A DNA stretch of 64,000 nucleotides. Origin: a gamma proteobacterium HTCC5015. GTDB taxonomy: Bacteria > Pseudomonadota > Gammaproteobacteria > HTCC5015. A program made the translations under genes and the position numbers. This document shows, in pieces, positions 16,285 through 23,756 of this stretch (position 1 is the first letter of the stretch; every line of letters begins with the position of its first letter). Where the stretch lies: the NCBI GenBank assembly GCA_000155715.1, contig DS990601.1, positions 62,001 to 126,000 on the forward strand. The letters are read 5' to 3'. The notes under the pieces were generated by a model, which was not told the origin of the DNA, did not search any database, and saw nothing but the letters and a program-made list of their open reading frames with translations.

Positions 16285-19200
16285 CTAGTAGCGGATTCGA
16301 ACGGCTTCATTGCCCAACAAATCGCGTAAATCTTCAATTAAGGTTTCGCGCGGAGCAATACTCCACTGCGCATCAAATTCAACAGGCACCCAAGCCATAT
16401 CGCCATAGCGGTAGTGTACAACGACGGGGCATTGCCCTCCCTTGTAAGAGTCTAACGCCACGGCGAGCTTCGTCACAAAATCCGGATGTCTGGCCTGACC
16501 GTTGACGAACAGATCCAGACGCTTCACGCGGTGGCTGCGCACTTCGTCGATACTCATTAAGCGATCAACACGCATCTGAGCCCCACCATTAAAGCGGTCT
16601 TTTGATAGGCGGCCATCGGCAATTAACACCGCATCTTTTACAACCTTGTCGGCGTACTCTTGCAGCACTTCACCGCGCAGCGTCAAATCCACTCGGTCCG
16701 TTCGGTCGTCAAGCGTTACAATCAACAGTTCGTTACCGTTGCCAAAGCGCTTACTTTGCACATCCACAACCAAGCCCGCGACCGTGGCCGAAATGGCTCG
16801 GGCGCGAAAATCATCACCCCGACTCGCGCTCTCTTGGGCCTCTACGGCCTCGACGTGGCTGTGCAGGTTCTTGTGTGTGATCGCCGACAGTTCGCGGGCA
16901 AAGCGGTTAAAGGGGTGCCCCGTCAGATACAAACCCAGTACATCGCGCTCGGCGCGCAGTTTGTCGTCTTCGTGCCACTCCTTGATTAAGGGCACGTCTA
17001 CCGAGGCCATTTCATTGCTGTGATCGAGCGCACCAAAAATATCCACTTGGCCAGTCGCTTGATTTTTTTGATGCTGGGAGGCGGCCATCAAAGCATCGCC
17101 CAGAGCCGCCATGAGACTGGCTCGGTTGGGGCCAATACTGTCCAGCGCCCCTCCGCGTATCAACGCTTCAGTCACGCGGCGGTTGAGTTTTCGGCCATCG
17201 ATGCGACGACAAAAGTCGAGCAAATCCGCGTAGTCACCATTGGCCTCACGCTCTTCGTTAATCGCCTCGATAACGCCCTGACCGACACCTTTGAGCGCCC
17301 CCAAGCCATAGCGTATGGTCTTGTCGTCCTGCATGGTGAACTTGTAGGCCGAGCTGTTCACATCGGGGGGCAGAATAGTCAGCCCCATGTTGCGGCACTC
17401 TTCGATTAGGTTGACGACTTTATCGGTATTGTCCGAATCCGCCGAAAGCACTGCGGCCATAAAAGCCGAGGGGTAATGCGCTTTAAGCCAAGCGGTTTGA
17501 TACGAGACCAAGGCGTAAGCGGCGGAGTGCGATTTGTTAAAACCATAGCCTGCGAACTTTTCCACCAAATCAAAGATGTTTTCCGCCAAGCTGAGGTCAA
17601 TGCCATTGTCGCCACAGCCTTTTAGGAAAACTTCCTTTTGTTTAGCCATTTCCTCGAGTTTTTTCTTACCCATGGCGCGACGCAACAAATCCGCGCCACC
17701 CAAGCTATAGCCCCCCATCACCTGGGCAATCTGCATCACCTGCTCTTGGTAAAGGATAATCCCGTAAGTAGGCTCCAGCACGGGCTTAAGGCCATCGTAT
17801 TGATAGTCGGGATGCGGGTAAGACACCTCGTCTTGACCGTGTTTTCGGCGGATAAAGTCATCGACCATTCCCGAGTCGAGCGGCCCGGGGCGGAACAGTG
17901 CCACCAAGGCGACGATGTCCTCAAAGCTATCGGGTTGAAGCTTTTTAATAAGGTTCTTCATACCGCTAGATTCCAACTGGAATACAGCGGTTGTCTGCTG
18001 CGCTTTTAATAAGTCAAAGGTCGGCGCGTCATCGAGAGGAATCGCGTCGATATCCAGTAGCGGATGTCCCGCCGCTTCTAAGCGGGAGTTAATCTCTTTG
18101 AGCGCCCAGTTGATGATCGTCAGTGTGCGCAGACCTAGGAAGTCAAACTTGACCAGACCAATGGCTTCGACATCGTCTTTGTCGAATTGCGTGACAAGCC
18201 CGCCACCGCCCTCTTCACAGTACAGTGGCGTAAAGTCAGTCAGTTTACTGGGCGCAATGACGACGCCGCCGGCGTGCTTGCCCGCATTTCTCGATAGGCC
18301 CTCTAACTTTAAAGCCATATCGAGCAGATTGGTGACTTCCTCGTCTTCTTCGTAGCGCTGTTTGAGTTCCTCCGACTCTTCGAGCGCCTGGCTCAAAGTG
18401 ATCCCGACCTCCATGGGAATCAGCTTGGCGATGCCATCAACAAAGCCGTAGCCGTGTCCCAAGACACGGCCGACATCGCGAACCACCGCCTTGGCCGCCA
18501 TCGAGCCATAGGTAATGATTTGAGAGACTTGGTCGCGCCCGTATTTCTGGGCAACATAGTCGATGACTCTATCGCGCCCCTCCATGCAGAAGTCGACATC
18601 GAAATCTGGCATGGAGACCCGCTCGGGGTTCAAGAAACGCTCAAAGAGAAGGTCGTACTCAATGGGATCGAGATCGGTAATTTTTAGCGCGTACGCCACG
18701 AGCGACCCCGCCCCCGAGCCACGCCCGGGGCCAACGGGCACACCATTATTCTTGGCCCACTGAATAAAGTCGGCCACGATCAAGAAGTAGCCGGGAAACC
18801 CCATGTTGAGAATGACGCCGATTTCACGCTCTAAGCGGTCGCGGTAAGACTGTACCTTGGCCTCATCCCATGTCGTCCCCGTATCCCTCTGTAGCTTTTC
18901 CATTCGCCATTCAAGACCCTCTTGGCTCTGCTTGCGGAAAAAGCTATCAATCGTCTCGCCATCGGGAACGGGATAATCCGGTAAGAAATACTCCCCCATA
19001 TGCGGCGCCACATTGCAGCGCTTGGCAATTTCCAGTGTGTTCTCTATCGCCTCTGGTAAATCGCTAAACAGCTCCACCATCTCTTCGGGGCTGCGCAAAT
19101 ACTGTTCGGGACTATAGTGGCGCGACCGCCGAGGATCATCTAATAGACGCCCCTCGTGAATACATACGCGCACTTCATGGCTGTCAAAATCATCGGCATG

Positions 19201-19812
19201 GATAAAGCGCACATCATTCGTCGCCACCACAGGCAACTGGTGTTCCGCTGCCAGAGACACCGCCGTTTCGTTATACAGCGCCTCGCCCTCGCGCCCTGTG
19301 CGCTGTAATTCGAGATAAAAACGGTTGGGAAAGTGTTGTTTATAAAATGCCAATAACGGGGGAATTTGCTCGTGATGATTAAAGGCAATCGCCCGACCAA
19401 TATCCCCCCATGGACCACCAGAAAGCGCTATCAACCCCTCGGTGCGCCCTTCTAACCACGTGCGCTCGATAACGGGCAAACCACCCGCCTGCCCCTCGGT
19501 GTAAGCTTGAGAGACCAGTTCGGTCAGGTTTCGATAGCCGACATCATCCATCGCCAGCAATAAAAGAACCGTCGAGGGCTTTTTCGGATCCTCGTTGCGC
19601 ACCAATAAATCGGCACCAAATAAGGCCTTAATGCCCGCCGCACTGGCAGCGCCAAAAAACTTGACCATGGCAAATAAGTTGCACTGATCCGTCAGAGCCA
19701 GAGCGGGCATGCCCTGTTCTGCTGCGGTGGAAATCAAAGGTTTAATGCGCACCACGCTGTCGACCAGCGAGTACTCTGTGTGCAAGCGAAGATGAACGAA
19801 GGATGAACTCAT
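16285..19812 (-). CDS. dnaE: DNA polymerase III subunit alpha (replicative)
   Basis: A 1175-residue catalytic subunit of the replicative polymerase. The N-terminal PHP domain begins FVHLRLHTEYSLVDS. The polymerase core contains PDFDVDFCMEGR (catalytic Asps) and GPGRGSGAGSL, and the C-terminal OB/tail region is present. Length and N-terminus match DnaE1 rather than the shorter error-prone DnaE2. It is the third gene after lexA and the ImuB-like gene, 68 bases downstream of the latter. A strong hairpin ends 2 bases before its ATG, so translation may be structured or regulated. Confidence 0.97.
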   Translation of the reverse strand: MSSSFVHLRLHTEYSLVDSVVRIKPLISTAAEQGMPALALTDQCNLFAMVKFFGAASAAGIKALFGADLLVRNEDPKKPSTVLLLLAMDDVGYRNLTELVSQAYTEGQAGGLPVIERTWLEGRTEGLIALSGGPWGDIGRAIAFNHHEQIPPLLAFYKQHFPNRFYLELQRTGREGEALYNETAVSLAAEHQLPVVATNDVRFIHADDFDSHEVRVCIHEGRLLDDPRRSRHYSPEQYLRSPEEMVELFSDLPEAIENTLEIAKRCNVAPHMGEYFLPDYPVPDGETIDSFFRKQSQEGLEWRMEKLQRDTGTTWDEAKVQSYRDRLEREIGVILNMGFPGYFLIVADFIQWAKNNGVPVGPGRGSGAGSLVAYALKITDLDPIEYDLLFERFLNPERVSMPDFDVDFCMEGRDRVIDYVAQKYGRDQVSQIITYGSMAAKAVVRDVGRVLGHGYGFVDGIAKLIPMEVGITLSQALEESEELKQRYEEDEEVTNLLDMALKLEGLSRNAGKHAGGVVIAPSKLTDFTPLYCEEGGGGLVTQFDKDDVEAIGLVKFDFLGLRTLTIINWALKEINSRLEAAGHPLLDIDAIPLDDAPTFDLLKAQQTTAVFQLESSGMKNLIKKLQPDSFEDIVALVALFRPGPLDSGMVDDFIRRKHGQDEVSYPHPDYQYDGLKPVLEPTYGIILYQEQVMQIAQVMGGYSLGGADLLRRAMGKKKLEEMAKQKEVFLKGCGDNGIDLSLAENIFDLVEKFAGYGFNKSHSAAYALVSYQTAWLKAHYPSAFMAAVLSADSDNTDKVVNLIEECRNMGLTILPPDVNSSAYKFTMQDDKTIRYGLGALKGVGQGVIEAINEEREANGDYADLLDFCRRIDGRKLNRRVTEALIRGGALDSIGPNRASLMAALGDALMAASQHQKNQATGQVDIFGALDHSNEMASVDVPLIKEWHEDDKLRAERDVLGLYLTGHPFNRFARELSAITHKNLHSHVEAVEAQESASRGDDFRARAISATVAGLVVDVQSKRFGNGNELLIVTLDDRTDRVDLTLRGEVLQEYADKVVKDAVLIADGRLSKDRFNGGAQMRVDRLMSIDEVRSHRVKRLDLFVNGQARHPDFVTKLAVALDSYKGGQCPVVVHYRYGDMAWVPVEFDAQWSIAPRETLIEDLRDLLGNEAVRIRY

Positions 19813-19814
19813 AA

Positions 19815-19843
19815 GGGGGCTAGTGTCGTGTACTCTAGCCCCC
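19815..19843 (-). promoter_or_regulatory. Hairpin at the dnaE translation start
   Basis: On the minus strand GGGGGCTAG pairs perfectly with CTAGCCCCC across an 11-base loop. The 3' arm ends 2 bases before the dnaE ATG, and the only purine-rich (GGGGG) stretch is inside the 5' arm. No T run follows, so it is not a classic terminator. It may control access of ribosomes to dnaE or process the lexA-imuB-dnaE transcript. Confidence 0.55.
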
Positions 19844-19880
19844 TGCGCAAGTCTTGAAGTGTGACTTTAAAAGTGCTCTA

Positions 19881-20819
19881 TCAGTGAAGTCTCGGCTGCT
19901 GGTTGAAGCCTTGCCCAGCCATCGCTGTCGGCATCGCGGGCACATCGCCGTCGAGATCGAATAAGTCTTGCTGTACACGCTGCACGCACCACTCGCTGGC
20001 GACCCAGCGGACATCCATAGACGCCCCTTCGCAGAGGGCATCTAACACCACCCCAACATCAGCAGCGGGCTGAAAGTGTGTCTCGGTGGAGCGGCGGAAA
20101 AACAAAGTCCAGCGCTTAGCCGAAAAGCCTAAGCGAGCGTAGCGCTGTGACACTTTCTCTTTCAATGCGTTAATTCGGTGAGAAGCTTGTTCGCCGTCCC
20201 GCCGCGACAAACGCCCCTTCACACTCACGCTCAGCGGTGGCGATTTGTACCAGTACTGCTGAGGCACAGACTGGCCCCTTGCCAGCAGCTGAATAGCGCG
20301 TCCCAGCTCACCGTAGCGGTAGGTCAACACTTGGTCGCGCTGCTGGCCTAATTGCCCCACGCTCTGGTAGCCCAAGCCCTTCAGCAGTGTGGAGACGCCG
20401 CTGAGCACGCTATCGAGACACTCAATCGGCGCACCACTCAACACGCGTTGTGCATCCCAAGCAGGCACGAGGCTCAAGCCCGAGCTAGACTGGCGAGCCG
20501 CGTAAATGGCCGTCAATGCATCGGCAGCCAAGCCCGTCGACAGCTCGCCACCCAAGTAGCCCTGTAGCTGCATTGTGAGCTGCTCCGCCATTTGCACAGG
20601 CGAGCAAAACTCGCGCTGCTGCCGACTGAGATCGAACAACACTTCGCCGTTGCCCAATATTTCGTAGTTTTCAAAGCCCTTAATATCGGCTTGCACTCGC
20701 GCGATCAGATCAGTATCGGACAACGCGTGCCCCGAAGCCGCCAAAAAAACTTTGGGCCAGCGCAGTGGGCACTGAGTGCCCCAGGGGTATTGAATCGCTC
20801 GACAGGTATTGGATTTCAT
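19881..20819 (-). CDS. Degenerate Y-family polymerase protein, ImuB-like
   Basis: A 312-residue protein directly behind lexA (1-base gap). It resembles the second half of the palm plus thumb and little finger of Y-family polymerases: GEVLFDLS (58-65) stands where the catalytic SIDEAFLDL would be, then STGLAADALTAIYAA (as in S.GIA.NK.LAKIAS), then a helix-hairpin-helix-like VSTLLKGLGYQSVGQLGQ. The first catalytic Asp motif and the SIDE carboxylates are absent, so no polymerase activity is expected, as in ImuB. The motif QQDLF at 283-287 fits a beta-clamp binding site. A role in SOS translesion synthesis with a partner polymerase is inferred. It is shorter than usual ImuB. Confidence 0.65.
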   Translation of the reverse strand: MKSNTCRAIQYPWGTQCPLRWPKVFLAASGHALSDTDLIARVQADIKGFENYEILGNGEVLFDLSRQQREFCSPVQMAEQLTMQLQGYLGGELSTGLAADALTAIYAARQSSSGLSLVPAWDAQRVLSGAPIECLDSVLSGVSTLLKGLGYQSVGQLGQQRDQVLTYRYGELGRAIQLLARGQSVPQQYWYKSPPLSVSVKGRLSRRDGEQASHRINALKEKVSQRYARLGFSAKRWTLFFRRSTETHFQPAADVGVVLDALCEGASMDVRWVASEWCVQRVQQDLFDLDGDVPAMPTAMAGQGFNQQPRLH

Positions 20820-20820
20820 A

Positions 20821-21411
20821 TTAGTAAACCCTCAGTTGACCTTTGAGAATGCCTTGAATCTGCACCCGCTCCTCTGGGTAAACCATTGCCTCCATGGCAC
20901 TGTTAGATGGAATCAGTGCGACCTGGCCGCCCGCTCGATAATCAATAGTTTTTAGAGTGGCGTCTTCATCATCGACAAGCGCTACCACAATGTCGCCATT
21001 GCGCGCTGTTTGGGCGCTTTCGATTACCACCCAGTCGCCATCACAAATCCCCGCTTCGACCATCGAATCGCCTTTGACTTGCAGAGCGTAGCGATTGCTG
21101 CCCGCAAACAAAGAGTTGAGGTCGAGTTGTTGCTGGTCGTTCACCGCCTCAATCGGCTGCCCCGCGGCAATGCGCCCCATTAAAGGTAGAGTCCCCGGCG
21201 ACACTTGCTCGTCGAGCACGCGAATACCGCGGTGTCGCTTGCTGCGTTCAATATATCCCTGCTCTTCTAGGGCACTGAGATAGCGGTGCACCACACCTTT
21301 GGAGTTAATGCCCAAGCCCTCGCCAATCTCACTCAGCAAAGGCGCCTGCCCCTGCTCCAAAATAAATTGGCAAATAAACTCATAAACGGCTTGCTCGCGT
21401 TTAGATAACAT
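20821..21411 (-). CDS. lexA: LexA repressor
   Basis: SOS repressor of about 196 residues (ATG at 21411; the GTG one codon earlier is also possible). The N-terminal winged helix has LLSEIGEGLGINSKGVVHRYL. The autocleavage site is in GRIAAGQPIE (Ala83-Gly84), with catalytic Ser116 in GDSMVEAGI and Lys154 in DATLKTIDY. The recognition helix differs from the E. coli protein, which agrees with the unusual operator in its own promoter. It heads a cluster with the ImuB-like gene and dnaE. Confidence 0.93.
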   Translation of the reverse strand: MLSKREQAVYEFICQFILEQGQAPLLSEIGEGLGINSKGVVHRYLSALEEQGYIERSKRHRGIRVLDEQVSPGTLPLMGRIAAGQPIEAVNDQQQLDLNSLFAGSNRYALQVKGDSMVEAGICDGDWVVIESAQTARNGDIVVALVDDEDATLKTIDYRAGGQVALIPSNSAMEAMVYPEERVQIQGILKGQLRVY

Positions 21412-21437
21412 CACTCACCCCAAAAGTTTCCTAAAAG

Positions 21438-21480
21438 TTCTCATTGAGAAAACTATAGAGAACTTAATGAGAACTTACAA
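21438..21480 (-). promoter_or_regulatory. lexA promoter with GTTC-N7-GTTC operator
   Basis: On the minus strand: -35 TTGTAA (21475-21480), a 17-bp spacer, -10 TATAGT (21452-21457). The spacer contains the direct repeat GTTC-N7-GTTC (21460-21474), the LexA box type known from Alphaproteobacteria, not the CTGT-N8-ACAG of E. coli. A second element, TTCTCA-A-TGAGAA on the minus strand (21438-21450), lies at the likely transcription start. Autoregulation by LexA is the obvious reading. Confidence 0.75.
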
Positions 21481-21550
21481 GGACTTTTTCGCATAACAGT
21501 AATCGGGCGCAGCACGCTTCCCTCGCCGTCATTCCTCCACCCCCAATCTC

Positions 21551-21821
21551 CTAGGGCCTGTTACCACAAATTTGATGGTCACTGTTGTGACTAAAAAAGC
21601 GCCAATCAAGGCGCAAGGAGCGTGGTTTGGTGAATCCAAATGAGCGACGAGCAACGATGAGTGGCGCTTTGTTAGCCACAACCCGAAGGGCTGGAGCTAT
21701 TTTCCGCCCAGCTGCGTTATCAGTCGTTTGTGTAGACGTACTACACGGCACGCCTTCTGCCTTGCTGGGCAGGAAAATGGCTTCCAGCAGAGATCATAAA
21801 ATTTGTGGTAACAGGCCCTAG
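21551..21821. mobile_element. MITE-like element, copy B
   Basis: A 265-bp core (21554-21818) with TA duplications in a CTAG target, inverted relative to copy A. Terminal repeats start GGGCCTGTTACCACAAATTT. Relative to copy A there is one internal difference and one difference in each terminal repeat at the same symmetric position, so the arms stay perfectly complementary. Short open frames on both strands are not taken as genes. Confidence 0.85.
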
Positions 21822-22087
21822 ATACTCGTTATTCTTATAATCTCTAAAACACTTGTCATTCCCGCGAAGGCGGGAATCCAGCATTTTTGAGTGAGTAAGG
21901 TAGAAAGCCACTGGGCTCCCACCTGCGCGGGAGCGACGGTGAAGGCATCGTCATTGCAAGGAGGCACCGCCGACGCGGCAATCTGCTGGTGTGTTCGTTG
22001 GGTAGATTGCTTCACTTCGTTCGCAATGACGCGTTTTTTGGAGGCCGCCTTGATGCCCCTGAGTGCTCGGGCCGACCTTACTCCCCC

Positions 22088-22271
22088 CACACACCGTGGG
22101 TCGGGTTTATGCCCTTCAGGGTGCTTTAGCCCGACATTAAACCGAAGCCACAAGAGCTTGCTCGACCCGACAATAACGTGCCGATGGGCAGTTGATGAGG
22201 CAAACACGCTAGCTGCAGCTGATTGGCAGTGTCGGACTAAAGTCCGACCCACGGCAGGTTGCCGTCATTGC
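22088..22271. repeat. 184-bp direct repeat, unit 1
   Basis: Begins CACACACCGTGGG and ends near TTGCCGTCATTGC. About three differences from unit 2, which starts 299 bases further on. It contains the perfect dyad GTCGGACT-AA-AGTCCGAC. Confidence 0.85.
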
Positions 22272-22386
22272 TGCGAGGAAGCGCAGCCGACATGGCAATC
22301 TGTTTGGCTTATTCGATGAGCAGATTACTTTGCCTACAGGGATTGTAGGTAAGGGGCATGAGCAGGAGCAGAAGCTTCGCCTGACA

Positions 22387-22570
22387 CACACACCGTGGGT
22401 CGGCTTTATACCCTTCAGGGTGCTTTAGCCCGACATTAAACCGAAGCCACAAGAGCTTGCTCGACCCGACAATAACGTGCCGATGGGCAGTTGATGAGGC
22501 AAACACGCTAGCTGCAGCTGATTGGCAGTGTCGGACTAAAGTCCGACCCACGGCAGGTTGCCGTCGTTGC
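22387..22570. repeat. 184-bp direct repeat, unit 2
   Basis: Second copy of the unit, ending 20 bases before the stop codon of the minus-strand CoA-transferase gene. Same internal dyad as unit 1. Confidence 0.85.
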
Positions 22571-22590
22571 AAGAAGGCGCAGCGGCGCTC

Positions 22591-23721
22591 TTACGACTCC
22601 GAGCAAAACTCGCTTATCAAAGCGCCGTTATCAGCGCCGAGGGCGCGAGGCTCCGCCAGTTTATCGCCCTGCCCCAGTGGACTTTGGGCGGGAATTTTAA
22701 CCCGCTCCAAGTCGCCAGAATCGCGCACCAAGCTCACCGGCAGCGCTAGCTCTTCCGCTAGGCGGCGATACCATTGTTCAGCAGTTTTCGCTTTTAAGGC
22801 TCGGGCCAGCAGCGGCTTGATCACTAAGCCCATAGCGACGCGCTGGGGCGGTTTCATGTGAGAAAAACGCAGCATGGGCCCACCGAGTTCTTCGCACAGT
22901 TTTTTCCAAAAGTGATTCTCATCGACAATGCCCAAACACAGCGATTGACCATCGCGGCACTCAAATACGCCGTAGTGGGGCATAGCGGGCAACAGACCTC
23001 GACGCACAATGCGCCCAATCGGTCTGCGCATAGGTGACAACAGAGACTTTGGCACGCCGCGCTTGCCGAGCAGCTTCATCACCATTTCCGTGCGCGGTGT
23101 GGTGTGCTCCCACACCGACACCATGTGTTCGAGTCCGTCGTTCATCGACATATCAATGTAAGCGCCTTTGCGGCGCTTTCCGCGCGCCAGCAGCTGGCTG
23201 ACAATGGCCGAGTGCGCGTACAGGCTAGTCACCATGTCGGCGATGGGAATCGGGCACTCCTCGTCGCTATTCTTATAGCGGCGGCCGCTAAAGCCAATCA
23301 GTCCCGCATTGGCTTGCAGGTTGATATCGTGCGCGGGCACAGAGGCAATGGCTCCCTCTTGGCCGTAACCAGAAATGCTGCAATAGACGAGCCGCGGATT
23401 GCCTCTTTTCAAACGCTCGTAGTCAATTTCTAAACGCTTGACCACACCTGGGCGAAAGCTCTCAATGACCACATCGGCCTTTTGAGCCAGCTGATAGAGC
23501 ACTTCGCGGTCGCTTGGATCTTTCAAATCCAAGCTCAAGCTTTCCTTGCCGCCGTTAAGCGCTTTGTAAAACCCCGGCAGTAAGCGGGCAAAATCGCCCT
23601 TGCCTTTGGGTTCGACTTTAATCACACGAGCCCCTTGGTCTGCCAGCAAGCGCGAGCAATAAGGCCCCGGCAAGTTTTGACTCAGATCGACAACCAATAC
23701 GCCCTCAAGTGCGCCCTTCAT
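22591..23721 (-). CDS. CaiB/BaiF-type CoA transferase (family III)
   Basis: About 376 residues. It moves CoA between acyl-CoA and a carboxylic acid. Seen: VLVVDLSQNLPGPYCSRLLADQGARVIKVE shared by the family (first 30 residues), KADVVIESFRPGV, and HDINLQANAGL with the catalytic Asp. The start at 23721 (MKGALEGVLV) has GGAG upstream; the longer frame to 23751 is less likely. It lies 35 bases behind the acyl-CoA dehydrogenase gene in the same operon, suggesting a role in activating or recycling a particular acid. Confidence 0.88.
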   Translation of the reverse strand: MKGALEGVLVVDLSQNLPGPYCSRLLADQGARVIKVEPKGKGDFARLLPGFYKALNGGKESLSLDLKDPSDREVLYQLAQKADVVIESFRPGVVKRLEIDYERLKRGNPRLVYCSISGYGQEGAIASVPAHDINLQANAGLIGFSGRRYKNSDEECPIPIADMVTSLYAHSAIVSQLLARGKRRKGAYIDMSMNDGLEHMVSVWEHTTPRTEMVMKLLGKRGVPKSLLSPMRRPIGRIVRRGLLPAMPHYGVFECRDGQSLCLGIVDENHFWKKLCEELGGPMLRFSHMKPPQRVAMGLVIKPLLARALKAKTAEQWYRRLAEELALPVSLVRDSGDLERVKIPAQSPLGQGDKLAEPRALGADNGALISEFCSES

Positions 23722-23756
23722 ACCGCTTCTCCGCGTTTCAATGGATTTCAAATCGT

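Larger units (their letters stand above)
21822..22590. other. Gene-free repeat island
   Basis: No real gene seen. It holds the hairpin TTCCCGC-GAAG-GCGGGAA (around 21858-21876), a widespread bacterial intergenic dyad type, stretches such as GCAATCTG and CGCAATGACG typical of dispersed intergenic repeats, and two direct copies of a 184-bp unit (22088-22271 and 22387-22570). Open frames through it read only repeat sequence. The end of the CoA-transferase gene abuts the second unit. Confidence 0.7.

Noticed and set aside
21818-22861. Several open frames of 60-144 codons on both strands
   Set aside because: They read through dispersed repeats and the 184-bp units, repeat each other's sequence and lack ribosome sites; the last part overlaps the CoA-transferase gene.
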